A stretch of 64,000 nucleotides of DNA, taken from contig NC_003283.11 of NCBI RefSeq assembly GCF_000002985.6, forward strand, positions 2,356,001 through 2,420,000, in the 5' to 3' direction. The stretch is from Caenorhabditis elegans (taxonomy: Eukaryota; Nematoda; Chromadorea; Rhabditida; Rhabditidae). Below are positions 43,971 through 56,200 of this stretch, one piece after another. Under the pieces are notes generated by a model, which was not told the DNA's origin, made no database searches, and saw only the letters and a list, made by a program, of their open reading frames with translations. Position numbers and translations under genes: made by a program. The number at the start of each line of letters is the position of its first letter. The first letter of the stretch is position 1.

Positions 43971-44080
43971 TATAATTTTTGGATTCAGGGTCTAACTTTT
44001 CAAGTTATCTTACCACTTGTCTGCTATGTTCCTGTTACTTTTATGTATTGTTGGAATAAGTATTCTGGTAAGGAAATTCA

Positions 44081-44293
44081 GGTACTTATGGGTTTCGTTC
44101 CCCCCAAAATGTTCATTCAATTATTTAATACTGAATTTTTAATTTTAATCCACACGTGAAAGTTTATTTTAATACTGTTTTCATTTTCAGGCTTAGGAAA
44201 CCATCTTCCTAAGCCTGAGAATGAAAAAAAAGTTCACGTCTCTATTAAAAACTATGGAAAACATACTGGGGGGGAACGAAACCCATAAGTACC
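44081..44293. mobile_element. 213 bp foldback insertion with 8 bp target duplication
   Basis: Termini GGTACTTATGGGTTTCGTTC and complement GAACGAAACCCATAAGTACC, flanked on both sides by GAAATTCA (44073-44080 and 44294-44301). The homologous intron at 52353 has a single uninterrupted GGAAATTCATCAATGACC. An internal GGCTTAGGAAA / TTCCTAAGCC turn forms the hairpin tip. No coding capacity. An 8 bp duplication is typical of hAT-type transposons. Confidence 0.85.
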
Positions 44294-45356
44294 GAAATTC
44301 ATTTAAGACCGAATGTAAATGTTAAACATTTTTTTAAAAAGTTTTTAATGATTTTAAAAATTCTTCCAAAATCAAAAAAAAAAAGAAAAACAGCCGAATT
44401 AAATTTGAATTCCCGCGCAAATGAGTGACCTCATTTTCGAAATTTCCGAGTTGTCTGGCCAAATTCTTCGGGTTTTTCATTATTTTTTCTTCTGTGTGTG
44501 CGATTTAAAACACCGTTTGCCACTTTTTCAGGCACTTTAAAATTTCAAAATTGGCCTAAAAACGACAATTAAAAAAACGACAGAAATGAAAATGCAAGAA
44601 CATCAAAAATGACGTCACTCAAATTTAATTCGGCTGTTTTTTTTTGATTTTTGAAAAAATGAAAAAATCATAAAAAATTTTGGAAATGTTTCAAAAAACA
44701 TTTTACAGTCATATTCGGCTATTAGGGTAAATTTTCTGTCATTTAAAATAAAAATAATTGTTCAAATTTTAAATTTTAACTAATTTCAGGCCATATCTTG
44801 AGCCGCCAAAACTTTTTTGGCAAGTTTTCAATATGCTTCATTGTGAAATTCGGTCTTTTCAGACAATTTCGAGTATAATAATTAAAAAATTGAGCCTACT
44901 CCACTTTTAAATAAAATTTCCAGGCGATCAAATCCTAATATCCCAATACACTCTGGCATTTATGGGTACACTTCCGTGTATTTTCGATCCGCTACTTCAA
45001 ATGTATTTTATATTGCCTTACCGAAAGACGATCCAGAATTTTGTTGCATGTGTTTCATTTAGACCAAATAACGCCCACGCGGTCAGCTCGATTCCACGAC
45101 GTTCTTTTTTGACTCCTCCTTTATAATGTTACACCAAAAATAAGATTAATCAATCCATTTCTCATTACTGTCCGAAGAGAAAAACTCGAAAAAAAAAATG
45201 TTCTAGTTACATCAAATAGAGTTATCGGAAACGGTATTCAGATACCTATACAATACCGGAAATTGGTTAGCACCTCAGACAAAATTTGGCGCATCTGTGA
45301 ATTGGGGTGTCTATCTACACCCGAATCGTTATGTTCATTTTTTTTACAAGCCAATA

Positions 45357-48300
45357 ATGCAACTCAACGATGCGATTTTTCTGAATTCCTCGGTAATTTG
45401 CGCGATTTTTATAAACACTGTCCTAATACTTTTGATACTCAAAAAGTCGCCAGCATCTCTTGGAGCCTATAAGTATCTTATGATTTATATAAACATTTTT
45501 GAGCTAACCTATGCGATTTTGTATTTTGCGGAGAAACCGGTGAGTTTTTTTTAAATTTGAATAAAATAGATTAAATTGAAAATTTGCAAAACTGGAATGC
45601 TATAAAATTTAAAATTTTTGGAAATGGACAGTTTCGCTTTATTGAAAATTCTGACAACCTAAAATTTTGGCAATTGTCAGAATTTTTTGGAGTTTCAGCC
45701 GATCCCGGCAATTACAAAAAATTTCCGAAATTCACCAATTTCAAAGTTTGCCAGTTTCTGACATTTCCGGCAACTGTGTAAATTTGCTGGATTTCAGAAC
45801 TTTTGCCAATCGGCAGTTGTCGGATTTTTAAAATTTTTAGGCAATTTTTTCAATTGCCAAAAATTAAAAAATCCGGCAATCGGCAATTTTGCCGGATTTC
45901 GGAAACTCTAGATTTTTCTACAATTACCCAAAATTTGAATTTCCGTACATTGAAAATTTTGCCGAAATTTCAATTTTAAATTTCTGGCATTCTTGGCAAT
46001 TACCAAAAGTATATATAAATTCCCACATTTTTTGGTTTTCATAAATTCCGACAATTATTGAAAATTAAATATTCCGGCAATCGTCAATTTTGAAAAATTT
46101 TGATTTTAAAATCTTACAAATATTTTTGGCAATTGTCAGTTTTTTGGCAACCGGCAATATCTCAATTTCAGATTTTCACGTATTTTTGACGCCGGATTTC
46201 AGTAAATGTCATGCAATTTCAGAAATGTTCGGCAAACGGTTACAGCCAGATTTCAGCAGTTCAGCAAATACTGAAATTTTAAATTTCCGGCAGTCGGCAA
46301 TTAATTTTTAACATTTTTTGGCAACTAGCAATATCCGTCAAAAAAAAGGAAAAAATTCTAGTAGTCTGTAAATTTTTGGCACTTTTGGAAAATTAGAAAA
46401 ACTCTGACAATCGGCAATGTTTTTCGTAAATACAGAAAATGAATAAATTCGACAATTTTCATTTTGCCTAATAAAAAAAATACAAAGTATGATTTTTCTA
46501 GATTATGCTTACAAAAGAGTCTGCATTTTTAATAATCATGAACTGGAGAGAATCTATTTTTCCGAAATATGCAGCGTGCACTCTAAATCGTAAGTTTTCA
46601 AAAATAATTTTTTTGCCCGCCAATTTTAACTATCACAGTGCTTTTTATTGGCTTCTTTGGTATGTCAGTTGCTATTCTGGCCCTTCATTTTATTTATCGA
46701 TACCTCAGTATCACAAAGTAAGCTCAAATATTTGGAGCATTAAAGTCTACCAATGTTTCAGGAGCAATCTATTGAAAACATTCGATTCGTGGAAAATTGT
46801 GCCATGGTTTATGATACCATTGCTGAACGGAATAACATTTATGTGTACAGCCGGATTTTTAATGCGGGCCGACGAGCAAACTGATCGATTCATAAAGTGA
46901 GAGCATCGAAAAGTTTCAAAGTAGTAAAAAGAAGTGAAAATTATATAAGAGGAAATTTTTTTAGAAGTTTTGATTTTGAAAAAAATTTGAAAATTGTGTA
47001 AAAAAAATTTTCAAAGAAAATTTTTTTTTTTTGAACGAATAAAAAAAAACTCCCAAAAAAGCTTTCAGAATATACAAATGAAATTTTTTTTAAATTATAT
47101 TCCACAGCTTCAAGGTGGAGTAGCGTCTAAATATGAGTTAAACTCCCCAACACTGTCAAAAAAAATTTTCGCTATTTTTTTAAACTTTTATCTTTTTTGG
47201 TCCTTTTTTGCCCTTTTTTTTGTGTTTTTTTTTCGATTTCAGAATGCCCCATGTTTTCCGATTTTTTGTCGCTTTTTTTCTTTTTTTTTGCAGAATTTTT
47301 TGAAACTTCTTGGAATTTTTTTTCTCTTTTTTCTTCCTAAGCCTGAGCCTAAGCCTAAGCCTCAGCCCAATCCTAACTAAAATTATTACCGTAAAAATAT
47401 ACCTGTTAAAAAATTTATAGAATTTACATAAATTTTCTTAAAATTTTTTTGTTTTACAATTTCCAATTTTTCAATTTTCCCTGAAATTATTTCAAAGAAA
47501 ATTAATCTCAAAAACTAAAATTTTCAGTGAAAACTATCCACCACTTGTCAAAAACCTCTCAACTATTAATGATCTCTACTATGTGGGGCCATTGTTCTGG
47601 CCCAAATACGCCAACTCAATGACCGAGCATTTTTTCAGTTGGAAGGCTGCAAGGTCATGTCTGATTGCAATGGGCTTAATTGTGCGTTTTAGATTAGGCT
47701 TAAGCTCTAAACAAATCTTTGCTCCAGGGATTTTCCAACTCAATTATGGTGTTCTTCGGTCTAAAAGCTTATTTGGTAATGAAAAACTTGATGTCACAGT
47801 CAACTTCTTCTGACAAGTTCAAAAGCATTCAGCAGCAATTACTACTTGCTCTAATTCTGCAAACGTCGATTCCAGTCCTCTTGATGCATATTCCTGCAAC
47901 CGCGATTTACCTGACAATATTTATGAGAAAGTCGAACGAGATTATAGGAGAAACCATTGGGTTGACAATTGCAATGTATCCTGCGCTGAATCCTATTCCA
48001 ACGATTTTAATTGTCAAAAACTACCGGACTGTGTTGATTAGTGAGTTTTTTTTTAAATTTTCAATTCAAACAGTTTTGATTTTAAATCGCAAATTTTGCG
48101 GAAAAATAGGAGATTGTTAAAAATTATTCCTATGGTGCCAAAATGTTCGAATATCTTAGAAAATTTTTAACATGTTATAGTCAAAAAGTGGCAATTACTG
48201 AGTTTTTGCCACTTTTCGAAAAATCTATAGCACAGTCGCATGTTCAAATCTCTATCGGCAAATTTTCGGTTTGCCGATTTGCCGGAATAATCGTTTGCCG

Positions 48301-48989
48301 CTCACCCATTATTTGAACATTAGTCGGCCAGAGATAAGCAATTGCCGTTCGGCAATTTTTTTTTCGACAAATTCGGCAAATCGGCAAATTGTCAATTTTC
48401 ATTCCCGGCACTTTGCCGATTTGCCGGAAATTTCTAATTCCGGCAATTTGCCGGTTTGCCGATTTGCCGGATATTTTCATTTCTGGCAATTTGCCGAAAC
48501 TGTTTAGAGTGATTTTTTATACGAAGACTGAGACACTTAAAGCTGCGCTTTTTCCAATTTTTTCCAGGTTTCTTTAGATATTTTCATAGAATTTGCTTGC
48601 TTTTCAAAATAGATGTTGGAACATTCATAGGATGCGTACAATTTTGCCGATTAATATTGAATTTCGAAAATTTCCAAAAAAAAGAGCAACACCAAAATTT
48701 GACATAAATTTCCGGCAAATTTGACAAATCGGCAATTGGCCGGTTTGCCGATTTGCCGGTATATTCAATTCCGGCAATTTGCCAATTTGTCGGAAAAATT
48801 TGTTTGCAAGCCCTTACTGGAGCCACTCCATCTTTAAAGATTTTTAACCTGTCATCGTCCAAATTAACATCATTTTTTTCAGATATACTGGCTTATGCCA
48901 AACGTCGAGTATTCCGACAAACTGCGGTGACTCCACTTGTGCTGGCGGATGTAACAACAATCGCTATGCAAAATTTGGCCCCGAACTAG
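45357..48989 (+). CDS. str-type seven-helix chemoreceptor K (complete)
   Basis: Complete 352 aa receptor of the Str class. Exons: 45357-45539, 46502-46589, 46639-46717, 46762-46896, 47528-47681, 47728-48040, 48883-48989; 1059 nt. Start MQLNDAIFLNSSV leads straight into TM1. Then LKKSPASLGAYKYLMIYINI (first loop and TM2, very Str-like), LTKESAFLIIMNW, FGMSVAILALHFIYRYLSIT (TM3 and its YRYL end), KIVPWFMIPLLNGITFMC (TM4), FKSIQQQLLLALILQTSIP (TM6), and TIAMYPALNPIPTILIVKNY (TM7). A 36-residue tail encoded by the last exon is basic at its start. The open frame continues upstream of the ATG, so a longer N-terminus is not excluded. All seven exon lengths equal those of gene L. Introns hold a telomere-like tract and an R2 copy. 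Ligand unknown. Confidence 0.92.
47335..47380. repeat. Short telomere-like tract in str K intron 4
   Basis: CCTAAGCCTGAGCCTAAGCC and a short continuation, after a strongly T-rich stretch. Confidence 0.75.
48240..48805 (+). repeat. R2 repeat in str K last intron
   Basis: Arms 48240-48510 and 48690-48805 around a core with AGATGTTGGAACATTCATAG. It is matched by the R2 copy in the same intron of gene L, so it predates the duplication. Confidence 0.85.
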
Positions 48990-49011
48990 CATTTGCCCAT
49001 ATTTTTGGTTT

Positions 49012-49500
49012 TAAAGGTGGTGTAGTCTAATTTTTCAAGTTGCTTTATTAGACTCAAAATTTTTTGAAAAAGGAAATTTCATATTTAAAACTTCTCAAAA
49101 AAAAAGTTATGGCGGCTTAAAAATGTCCTGAAATTAGTTAAAGTTTGAAATTTGACCAACTTGTCTATGTTTTTGAAATTGTTTTACTAAATCTTTTTGT
49201 CCATTGATTTTAAAATACCTACATAGGTCAAGTTTAAAATGCGAGATAAAATTTGTATACTCAAAAAAAAAAAATTGTATACTCAAAATTTGACGGTGAT
49301 TTCAAAAAAAAATGTTTTCAGCGGCTGCGACATTCACAAGTCAGTCAAATTTCAAATTTTAACTAATTTTATTTAGGCCATTTTGTGAGCCGTCATAACT
49401 TTTTTTTGAGAAGTTTTCGATAAATTTAATTATGAAATTCGGTATTTTCAGACAATTTTGGGTCTAATAAGGCTATTAAAAATTGGACTACACCACCTGT
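49012..49500. repeat. Foldback family Q, first duplicate
   Basis: GGTGGTGTAGTCTAATTTTT at the left, AATTGGACTACACCACC at the right, about 200 bp arms. The second duplicate at 57515 keeps mainly the equivalent left and centre. Confidence 0.8.
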
Positions 49501-49739
49501 AAAGGAGGACTAACGGTTTTAAATATTTCGTACGTATTTACCCAAAATGTGCTGAAAGACACAAATTTTGAAATCAAACTTCCGAGCGATATAGAAATTT
49601 GTTTATGGTGATTTCAAAAGAAAATACCTATTTTTTTTTGATATTTTTGGTTCAATGAACTTCTCATCTCCAATGTTCTGACTTTTTCAACAAAACAAAT
49701 CTGTTCAATTAATAGCTTCTTTGCCTAATGAGAAGCATA

Positions 49740-49979
49740 CCTTATACCTCATACCTGATGGTTTATTGGATCAACTTGTAATGTTTGGATTTTGCAAAAA
49801 CTCCATAAATACACCATTAGAGTGCGACCGCTTCTTTTGTGCAATTAACAGCTGTTACTATTTTTTTTGGGTCATGCATGAGCAAACTGTTGGCTGTTTA
49901 AATGTTATCTTTTCCCTGATTCTTCGCATTCGAATTCTCAGTTCCTACTATTTTTTAAACTATAATTGTAACAAACGAT
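49740..49979 (+). pseudogene. srbc chemoreceptor fragment
   Basis: Open stretch LIPDGLLDQLVMFGFCKNSI and FFCAINSCYYFFWVMHEQTV, nearly identical to the middle of the intact srbc gene at 58154-60011. The upstream flank (49655-49725) matches 58020-58090. The roughly 450 bp encoding the start codon to TM4 is deleted, and the second exon is absent: sequence after the SSYY position runs into the 3' flank of gene M. A relic of the segmental duplication. Confidence 0.85.
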
Positions 49980-50012
49980 GAAACATTTTTTTTTGTATAT
50001 ATGTAATAATGA

Positions 50013-50018
50013 TTTATT
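50013..50018 (-). terminator. Poly(A) signal of receptor M
   Basis: AATAAA on the minus strand 89 nt past the stop codon of gene M. Confidence 0.5.
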
Positions 50019-50106
50019 TGCTTGTTCTCCATTCCACGTTTTAAATGAAAGCTCAAGTATCTTTCTGAACAAAAAATTCTGTGAAAAAAGTTCAACTGAA
50101 AAAAGT

Positions 50107-51314
50107 TCAACTCCGCAAACCTGCAATGATCTTCCGATATTCCGTCACAATCATCATGAATGAAATGCTATCAAATGGAGGGTAAAGTCCAATTAGAGAA
50201 TACAACCATCCCGTCTGCCAACTGAACTTCAAATGAAAATCTGATCCAATTACGGGACAGAGTAAGACTGGGACAGCTGGTACTATCAAAAATACCGTCG
50301 GGCCGATGCTTTGAAAAACTAACGCCTTGAAAAATTGACGTTGAAGCTTTCGGTTTTTGGATGAGAACTTCAAGAGCTGCTGTTTCATGTTGAAGTGCAT
50401 TTTCAAGCCATAGTAAAAAATGACAGCGTAATGAACTGATACAATTGAAACTGCACCGACAAAATAATAAACGCTGCTCCATCTCACTGTATTATCCGGA
50501 TTGTACGGTAGAGCTAAGAACCGTGGAACTTCTGTTATCACTAGTCCGTAGTTGATTAGTATTTCCTCTCTATAAAATATATTAATGTTGTTCGATGCAA
50601 ATGAAAAATGACTACAATAAAATTCTCAATCGCTTTGGTCATGTTCGATAGAGCACATGACTAGGGCTGTGCAATCGGACGAATTCGGACGAATTCGGAC
50701 GTCCGGCGTCCGGTTTTTCGGACGTCCGAAAAAACCGGACGTCCGGTTGCACAGCCCTACACATGACCAAAGCGATTGAGAATCTACATACCACCGTGCC
50801 CTGCTTCCTTGAAATACACTTACCTGACATAGGAATCTGCCGCATTGTCTGGTAAACAGAATATATAAAATGACCCCGAATACAGTGCTCCTGGAAGGAT
50901 AGGATACATCATCAGCATTACCCCACCGACTCCGTCAAATGACTTTTTCAGGTTTGTAGCCATCAGGCAAGAATGTCGATATACAAACTGATTGGTGATA
51001 AATGCAAGTATAGTTGCATACAGGCCAGCCCATACCATTATAAGAATCTCTGGTATTTCTCTAGATTTCATCCAAAAATTAAAACTAAAGTACATGAGGT
51101 AGTTATTGAAGTTATGAGCGAACGGCCTGGCCAATACTTCAATTATCGAAAAAATGATTCCCAGCGATGCAAAGATTATGACCATTTTTTTATACGTTCC
51201 GACGACATTTTCGACAAAGAACACGGTCAAATAAATGATGAAGAAGTTTGCTAGAAAACTTGCACAAAAGCCGATTTTGGAGAAAATGTTAGCCAAAACC
51301 AATGACGCTACCAT
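50107..51314 (-). CDS. str/srj-like seven-helix chemoreceptor M (complete)
   Basis: Complete 317 aa receptor in two exons, 50824-51314 and 50107-50569 (954 nt), the only receptor on the minus strand. Landmarks: FSKIGFCASFLANFFIIYLT (TM1), NVVGTYKKMVIIFASLGIIF (loop and TM2), ITNQFVYRHSCLM (end of TM3), FSSKNRKLQRQFFKALVFQS (loop before TM6), and LIGLYPPFDSISFMMIVTEY followed by RK (TM7). It belongs to the Str superfamily; whether str, srj or another class I cannot settle. The single intron contains a strong hairpin. It has far fewer introns than K and L, and a decayed copy of its 3' end lies at 60345-60525. It lies within the duplicated region, between the srbc relic and the second duplicate. 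Confidence 0.88.
50621..50792. repeat. Strong hairpin in the intron of receptor M
   Basis: ATTCTCAATCGCTTTGGTCA with its exact complement TGACCAAAGCGATTGAGAAT, then AGGGCTGTGCAATCGGAC with GTCCGGTTGCACAGCCCT. The tip is built of GGACGTCCGG-type units and a repeated ACGAATTCGG. Confidence 0.9.
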
Positions 51315-52082
51315 TTTTGATATATGTGTTCACGTTAAACAGTAATATAGTTTTTTGGGGTATGTATTATATACGTGTTGCTACATACGAAAAACAGGAA
51401 ATTACAACAGAGATGCGTATTTTCCTCGAGAAAACAGTGTCTGTTCTTATTCGTTTATATTACTTTTCCTGTTATGCATTTGGTAAGTATCGTACTCGTG
51501 ATTAATATTATTACTCACATATAAAAAACGTAAATACAAATACGTCTGTCTATTTTGTAATTTATAGTCTGAATTTTTAGAAAAAAAATGAGCATCTCTC
51601 TTTCCAAGACATACTGGGTGTGGCAATCGACTGTTCTGCAATTGTCAAATATGATCGAGGTACTGTCGCATTACTGTAGAAATACTGTAGGGTAACTGTA
51701 ATTGAAAAAAAAAAGATGTTGTGTCTTTTTACAGAATATGAAGGGATAAGAGAGAAGATTGGGTACTGGTTATATGAGGATGTTGTAAGGGTACTGTAGT
51801 ACGCATTGTGGCGACCCCTGTTTGAAGAAACTTCTAGATAACTTGAGACAATTATGGAAAGACTGGACTATTGAAAAAAAAACATTGAGAACTTTGGCTG
51901 GAAAGTTCTGAAATGTTCTAAAAATCTAGATTTTTTAAAAATTTGAAAAAATCTATGAAAGATCTGAATATTTTTAAAAAGAGAGAAATTACTGCAAACT
52001 TCTAGAATTTTTGAAATAAAAAAGTTTTTAGGAATCTTAAGACGTTTTAGCAAAGTTCCAAAATTTCTGAAAAATATTTTTT
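51315..52082. other. Gap between receptor M and the second duplicate
   Basis: 768 bp, AT-rich. It holds a cluster of TACTGTAG/ACTGTAG words near 51660-51810, common in nematode repeats. It should include the promoter of M. I see no gene. Confidence 0.6.
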
Positions 52083-53029
52083 TTTGGTCGACTTCCAAAA
52101 TTATGAGTGGCAAAAAATAATTAATTGTCATTTTTTGACAATAAATAAAAAATTTTCAAACATTTTTTTGAATTGTTTTATTATGATATTCGGTCATTTT
52201 GGCACCATATTAGTCGTTTTTAACACTTTCCCCACTGGCGCTACTCCACCTTTAATATAATTTTTGGATTCAGGGCCTAACTTTTCAAGTTATCTTACCA
52301 CTTGTCTGCTATGTTCCTGTTACATTTATGTATTGTTGGAATAAGTATTCCGGTAAGGAAATTCATCAATGACCAAATGTAATTGTTTAAAAAAAATTCA
52401 AAATTAAATAATTTTTTTAAAAATATTTCCCAAATCAAAGACACGACCGAATTTAATTTGAATTCCCGCGCAAATGAGTGACGTCATTTTCGATATTTTC
52501 GCGGCCAAATTCTTTGGGTTTTCATTATTTTTTCTTCTATATGCGATTTAAAACACCGTTTGCCAATTTTTCAGGCACTTTAAAATTTCAAAATTGGCCT
52601 AAAAACGACAATTAAAAAAATAACGACAGAACTGAAAATGCAAAAATATCGAAAATGACGTCACTCAAATTTAATTCGGCTGTTTTTTTGATTTTTGAAA
52701 AATGAAAAAATCATAAAAAATTTAGAAAATTTTTCAAAATTTTTTTACAGTCATATTCGGCCATTAGGGTCTATTTTCTGTCATTTAAAACAAACAAATT
52801 GAGCCTACTCCACCTTTAAATAAATTTTCCAGGCGACCAAATCCTTATATCACAATACACTCTGGCATTTATGGGTACACTTCCGTGTATTTTCGATCCG
52901 CTACTTCAAATGTATTTTATACTGCCTTACCGAAAGACGGTTCAGAAATTTATTGCACGTTCTCCATTTAAACCAAATAACGCCCACGCTGTCAGCTCGA
53001 TTCCTCGACGTTCTTTTTTGACCCCCTGA
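52083..53029 (+). pseudogene. srd 3' fragment (duplicate of the end of srd J)
   Basis: Contains only the last two exons: 52274-52352 (PLVCYVPVTFMYCWNKYSG) and 52833-53029 (QYTLAFMGTLPCIFDPLLQM, FILPYRKTVQKF, AVSSIPRRSFLTP). They keep the same lengths or phases as in J. No exons 1-4 precede it: the duplication starts at about 52083 inside the foldback of intron 4. It lacks the 213 bp insertion present in J. A dead remnant. Confidence 0.88.
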
Positions 53030-53250
53030 AATTATTTAACTGCGAAAAAAGAAACACTTTGCCTACCTGTTTTGCCGTACATATTTCTCAGAAAAACAAT
53101 CGAAAAAAAATGTTCTAGATACATCAAAAAAGTTAACGGTATTTATATGTACCGGAAATTGGTTAGCACCTCTGGCAAAATTTGGCAGATCACATCTGCC
53201 AAGACACCCACATACCCGAATCATTGTGTTCCTTTTATACAAGCCATAAA

Positions 53251-56200
53251 ATGCAGCTCAACGATGCAATATTTTTGAACGCTTCTGTAATTTGTGCGAT
53301 TTTTATAAATTTTGTCCTGATACTTTTGATACTCAAAAAATCTCCAGCATCTCTTGGAGCCTATAAGTACCTCATGATGTATATCAACATTTTCGAGCTG
53401 ACCTATGCGATTTTGTATTTTGCGGAGAAACCGGTGAGTTTTTTTAAAAATAGAATAAAATAGATTAAATTGAAAATTTGCAAAACTGGAATGCGATAAA
53501 ATTTAAAATTTTTTGGAAATAGGCAGTTTCGTTTTATTGAAAACTCTGACACCCTGAAATTTTGGCAATTGCCAGATTTTTCGGAGTTGCAGCCGATTCC
53601 GGCAATTACAAAAAAACTTCCAATATTCGCCAATTTCAAATTTTGCCAGTTTCTGACATTTCCGGCAACCGTGTAAATTTGCTGGGTTTCAGACTTTTTG
53701 CCAATCGGCAGTTGTCGGATTTTAAAAATTCTGGAGCTTTTGGCAATTACCAAAAATTGAAAAATTCGGCAATCGGCAATTTTGCCAGATTTTGGAAACT
53801 CTAGAAATTTCTGCAATTACCGAAAATGTGAATTTTTATACATTGTTAGTATGTGCGTTTTTCCAATTTCAAATTTCTGGTATTTTTTGGCAATTAGGAA
53901 AATAATAAATTTCCACAATTTCCGATTTTCAGAAATTCCGGCAATTATTGAAAATTAAATTTTCCGGCAATCGACAATTTTGCCGGATTTTGGAAACTCT
54001 ATACTTTTTACAATTACCGTAAATATGAATTTTTATACATTGTTAATTTTGACGAATTTCCAATTTTAAATTCTTTATATTTTGGGTAATTACCAAAAGT
54101 ACATATAAATTCCCACATTTTTTGGTTTTCAGAAGTTCCAAGTACTGCAATTTTGGCAATTTTTGACATTTTTGGCAACTAGCAATATCCGCCATTCGGA
54201 ATGCTTTAAATTTCACGCAGCCAGTAAATTTTTGGCACTTTTGGAAAATTCGAAATACTCTGATAATTGGCAATTTTTTTCGTAAATACAGAAAATGAAT
54301 AAATTCGACAATTTTCATTTTGGCTAATAAAAGAATGATACGTTTTTTTTTAAGATTATGCTCACAAAAGAGTCTGCATTTTTAATAATAATGAACTGGA
54401 GAGCATCAATATTTCCGAAATATGTTGCTTGCACTCTAAATCGTAAGTTTTCAAAAATAATTTTTTTAGCCCGCCAATTTTAACTCTTACAGTGCTTTTC
54501 ATTGGCTTCTTCGGTATGTCAGTTGCTATTCTGGCCCTTCATTTCATTTATCGATACCTCAGTATCACAAAGTAAGCTCAAATATTCGGAGCATTTAAGT
54601 GTACCAATTTTTCAGGAGCAATCTACTGAAAACATTCGATTCGTCGAAAATTGTGCCGTGGTTTATGATACCATTGCTGAACGGAATAACGTTTATGTGT
54701 ACAGCGGGATTTTTAATGCGAGCCGACGAGCAAACTGATAGATTTATAAAGTAAGAGCTTCTACTTCATAGCGTGGTTCTAAAAGTTTCAAAACAGTTTT
54801 GATGCACAAAAACTGTAAAAATTACAACAAAAAAACAAATATGAATTTTCAATGCTAATTGAGAATTTTCATCTTTTAAAAAGAAATCTGGAAATTGTGT
54901 GAAATTTTTTTTTTTAATTTAAGCAATTTGTGAATGAATAAAAATTGTCCAAAAGGCTTTCAGAATGTACATACTAAAGTATTAAAAGAAGGACTTTTAT
55001 GGCTTAGAGGAACTGTAAAAAAATAACTGTTAAAAATTTGTAGAATTTTTATAAATTTTCATAAAATATTTGTTTTCCAATTTTGCAACACAATTTTTTT
55101 TCGAGGTTTTTGGAAACACTGGTTCTGACATATTTCTGAAAAAAGTTCGTAAAAACGTTAAATTACATTTTCATAGGTCAGTATTCCCCGGAAATTTTGA
55201 AAAAAAAACCTATAATTAAACAAAACAGTTTTTACATTTGTGCTATTTTTCGGTAAATTTTTCACAAAAATTTTGAGGCCCGAAGAGTTACTTTTTTACT
55301 AACTTAGATATTGCTGAATACAAAAGTTTTTTTGAAAAAATTGTGTGGTAATAACGTAGCATTCGGAATGAAAAAGCCCAAGCGAGCGAGCCTAAGCCTA
55401 ATTCTAACCTCATAAAAAGTTACAAGAAGGTTTTTCCTTGCGCTTGGAGCGCAAAAGAAAATAAAAAGGGCTATTTAGAGTTAGGAACAAACCCAATTTG
55501 AATAAAACATTGGAAATCCCAATCCAGCAAGCCTAAGGGCCCGAAAAACATACTAGGATGCCCAACTGGAATAAAATATAGGAAATCCTTATGACACACC
55601 GGCGGTATGGCGCGGCTTAAGCCTAAATAGCCACTTTTATCAAAATACATTTGAGCGAGGCGGTTGTAAACTATTCGTTCATTAACAAAAAAAAAAATTT
55701 TAAGAAGCAAAAAAAGAGACTATATTTAAATTTAAAAATAAATATCATATGTTATCACACCTTACAATTAGAATATCACGCCTTAATTTAGATCATCGGA
55801 ATTAAATATCATCAGAGCTAACGCTCGCCACTGACGCCAAGCCGTAACCTGAGCCTTAGAATAAGCTTAAGCCTAAGCCTAAGCCTAGTCCAACGCCTAG
55901 GCCTAGGCATAAGCCTAAGTCTAAGCTGAAGCCTAAGCCTAAGCCTATGCCTAACTAAAATTATAACCGTAAAAAATACCTGTTAAAAAATTTATGAATT
56001 TATATAAATTTTCTAAAAATTTTTTTTTCGTTTTACAATATTCAATTTTTCGATGTTCCCTGAAATATCGAATTTTCAGTGAAAACTATCCACCGCTTGT
56101 CAAAAACCTCTCAACTATCAATGATCTCTACTATGTGGGCCCATTGTTCTGGCCCAAGTACGCCAACTCAACAACCGACCACTTTTTCAGTTGGAAGGCT

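Larger units (their letters stand above)
41357..45126 (+). pseudogene. srd-type chemoreceptor J, first exon frameshifted
   Basis: Paralogue of srd I. Exons: 41357-41485, 42825-42921, 42968-43102, 43201-43479, 43989-44067, 44924-45126. Exons 2-6 are open and in phase (CDGFCKFIGPSFCFN, NLHALFYRTMCLKYF, NHAEVYKETLSLHPTYQLEV, PLVCYVPVTFMYCWNKYSG, LPCIFDPLLQMYFILPYRK). Exon 1 is 129 nt against 194 in gene I. A net 65 nt is missing between LLI and FVLATAAFV, i.e. the end of TM1 and the first loop, and the frame breaks to a stop at the exon end. No in-frame ATG lies downstream in the exon. The exon that is single in gene I (exon 5) is split by an extra 856 bp intron. Intron 1 holds a 1.05 kb tandem repeat. 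It could still give an N-terminally truncated product from a start I cannot see. Confidence 0.75.

Noticed and set aside
45297-45356. Longer N-terminus for str K, starting upstream of MQLNDAIFL
   Set aside because: The frame is open, but there is no upstream ATG in it, and the duplicate L starts at the same methionine.
55100-55800. An extra gene inside the enlarged intron 4 of str L
   Set aside because: Only short frames without motifs or paired splice sites; flanking exons 4 and 5 join in phase exactly as in K.
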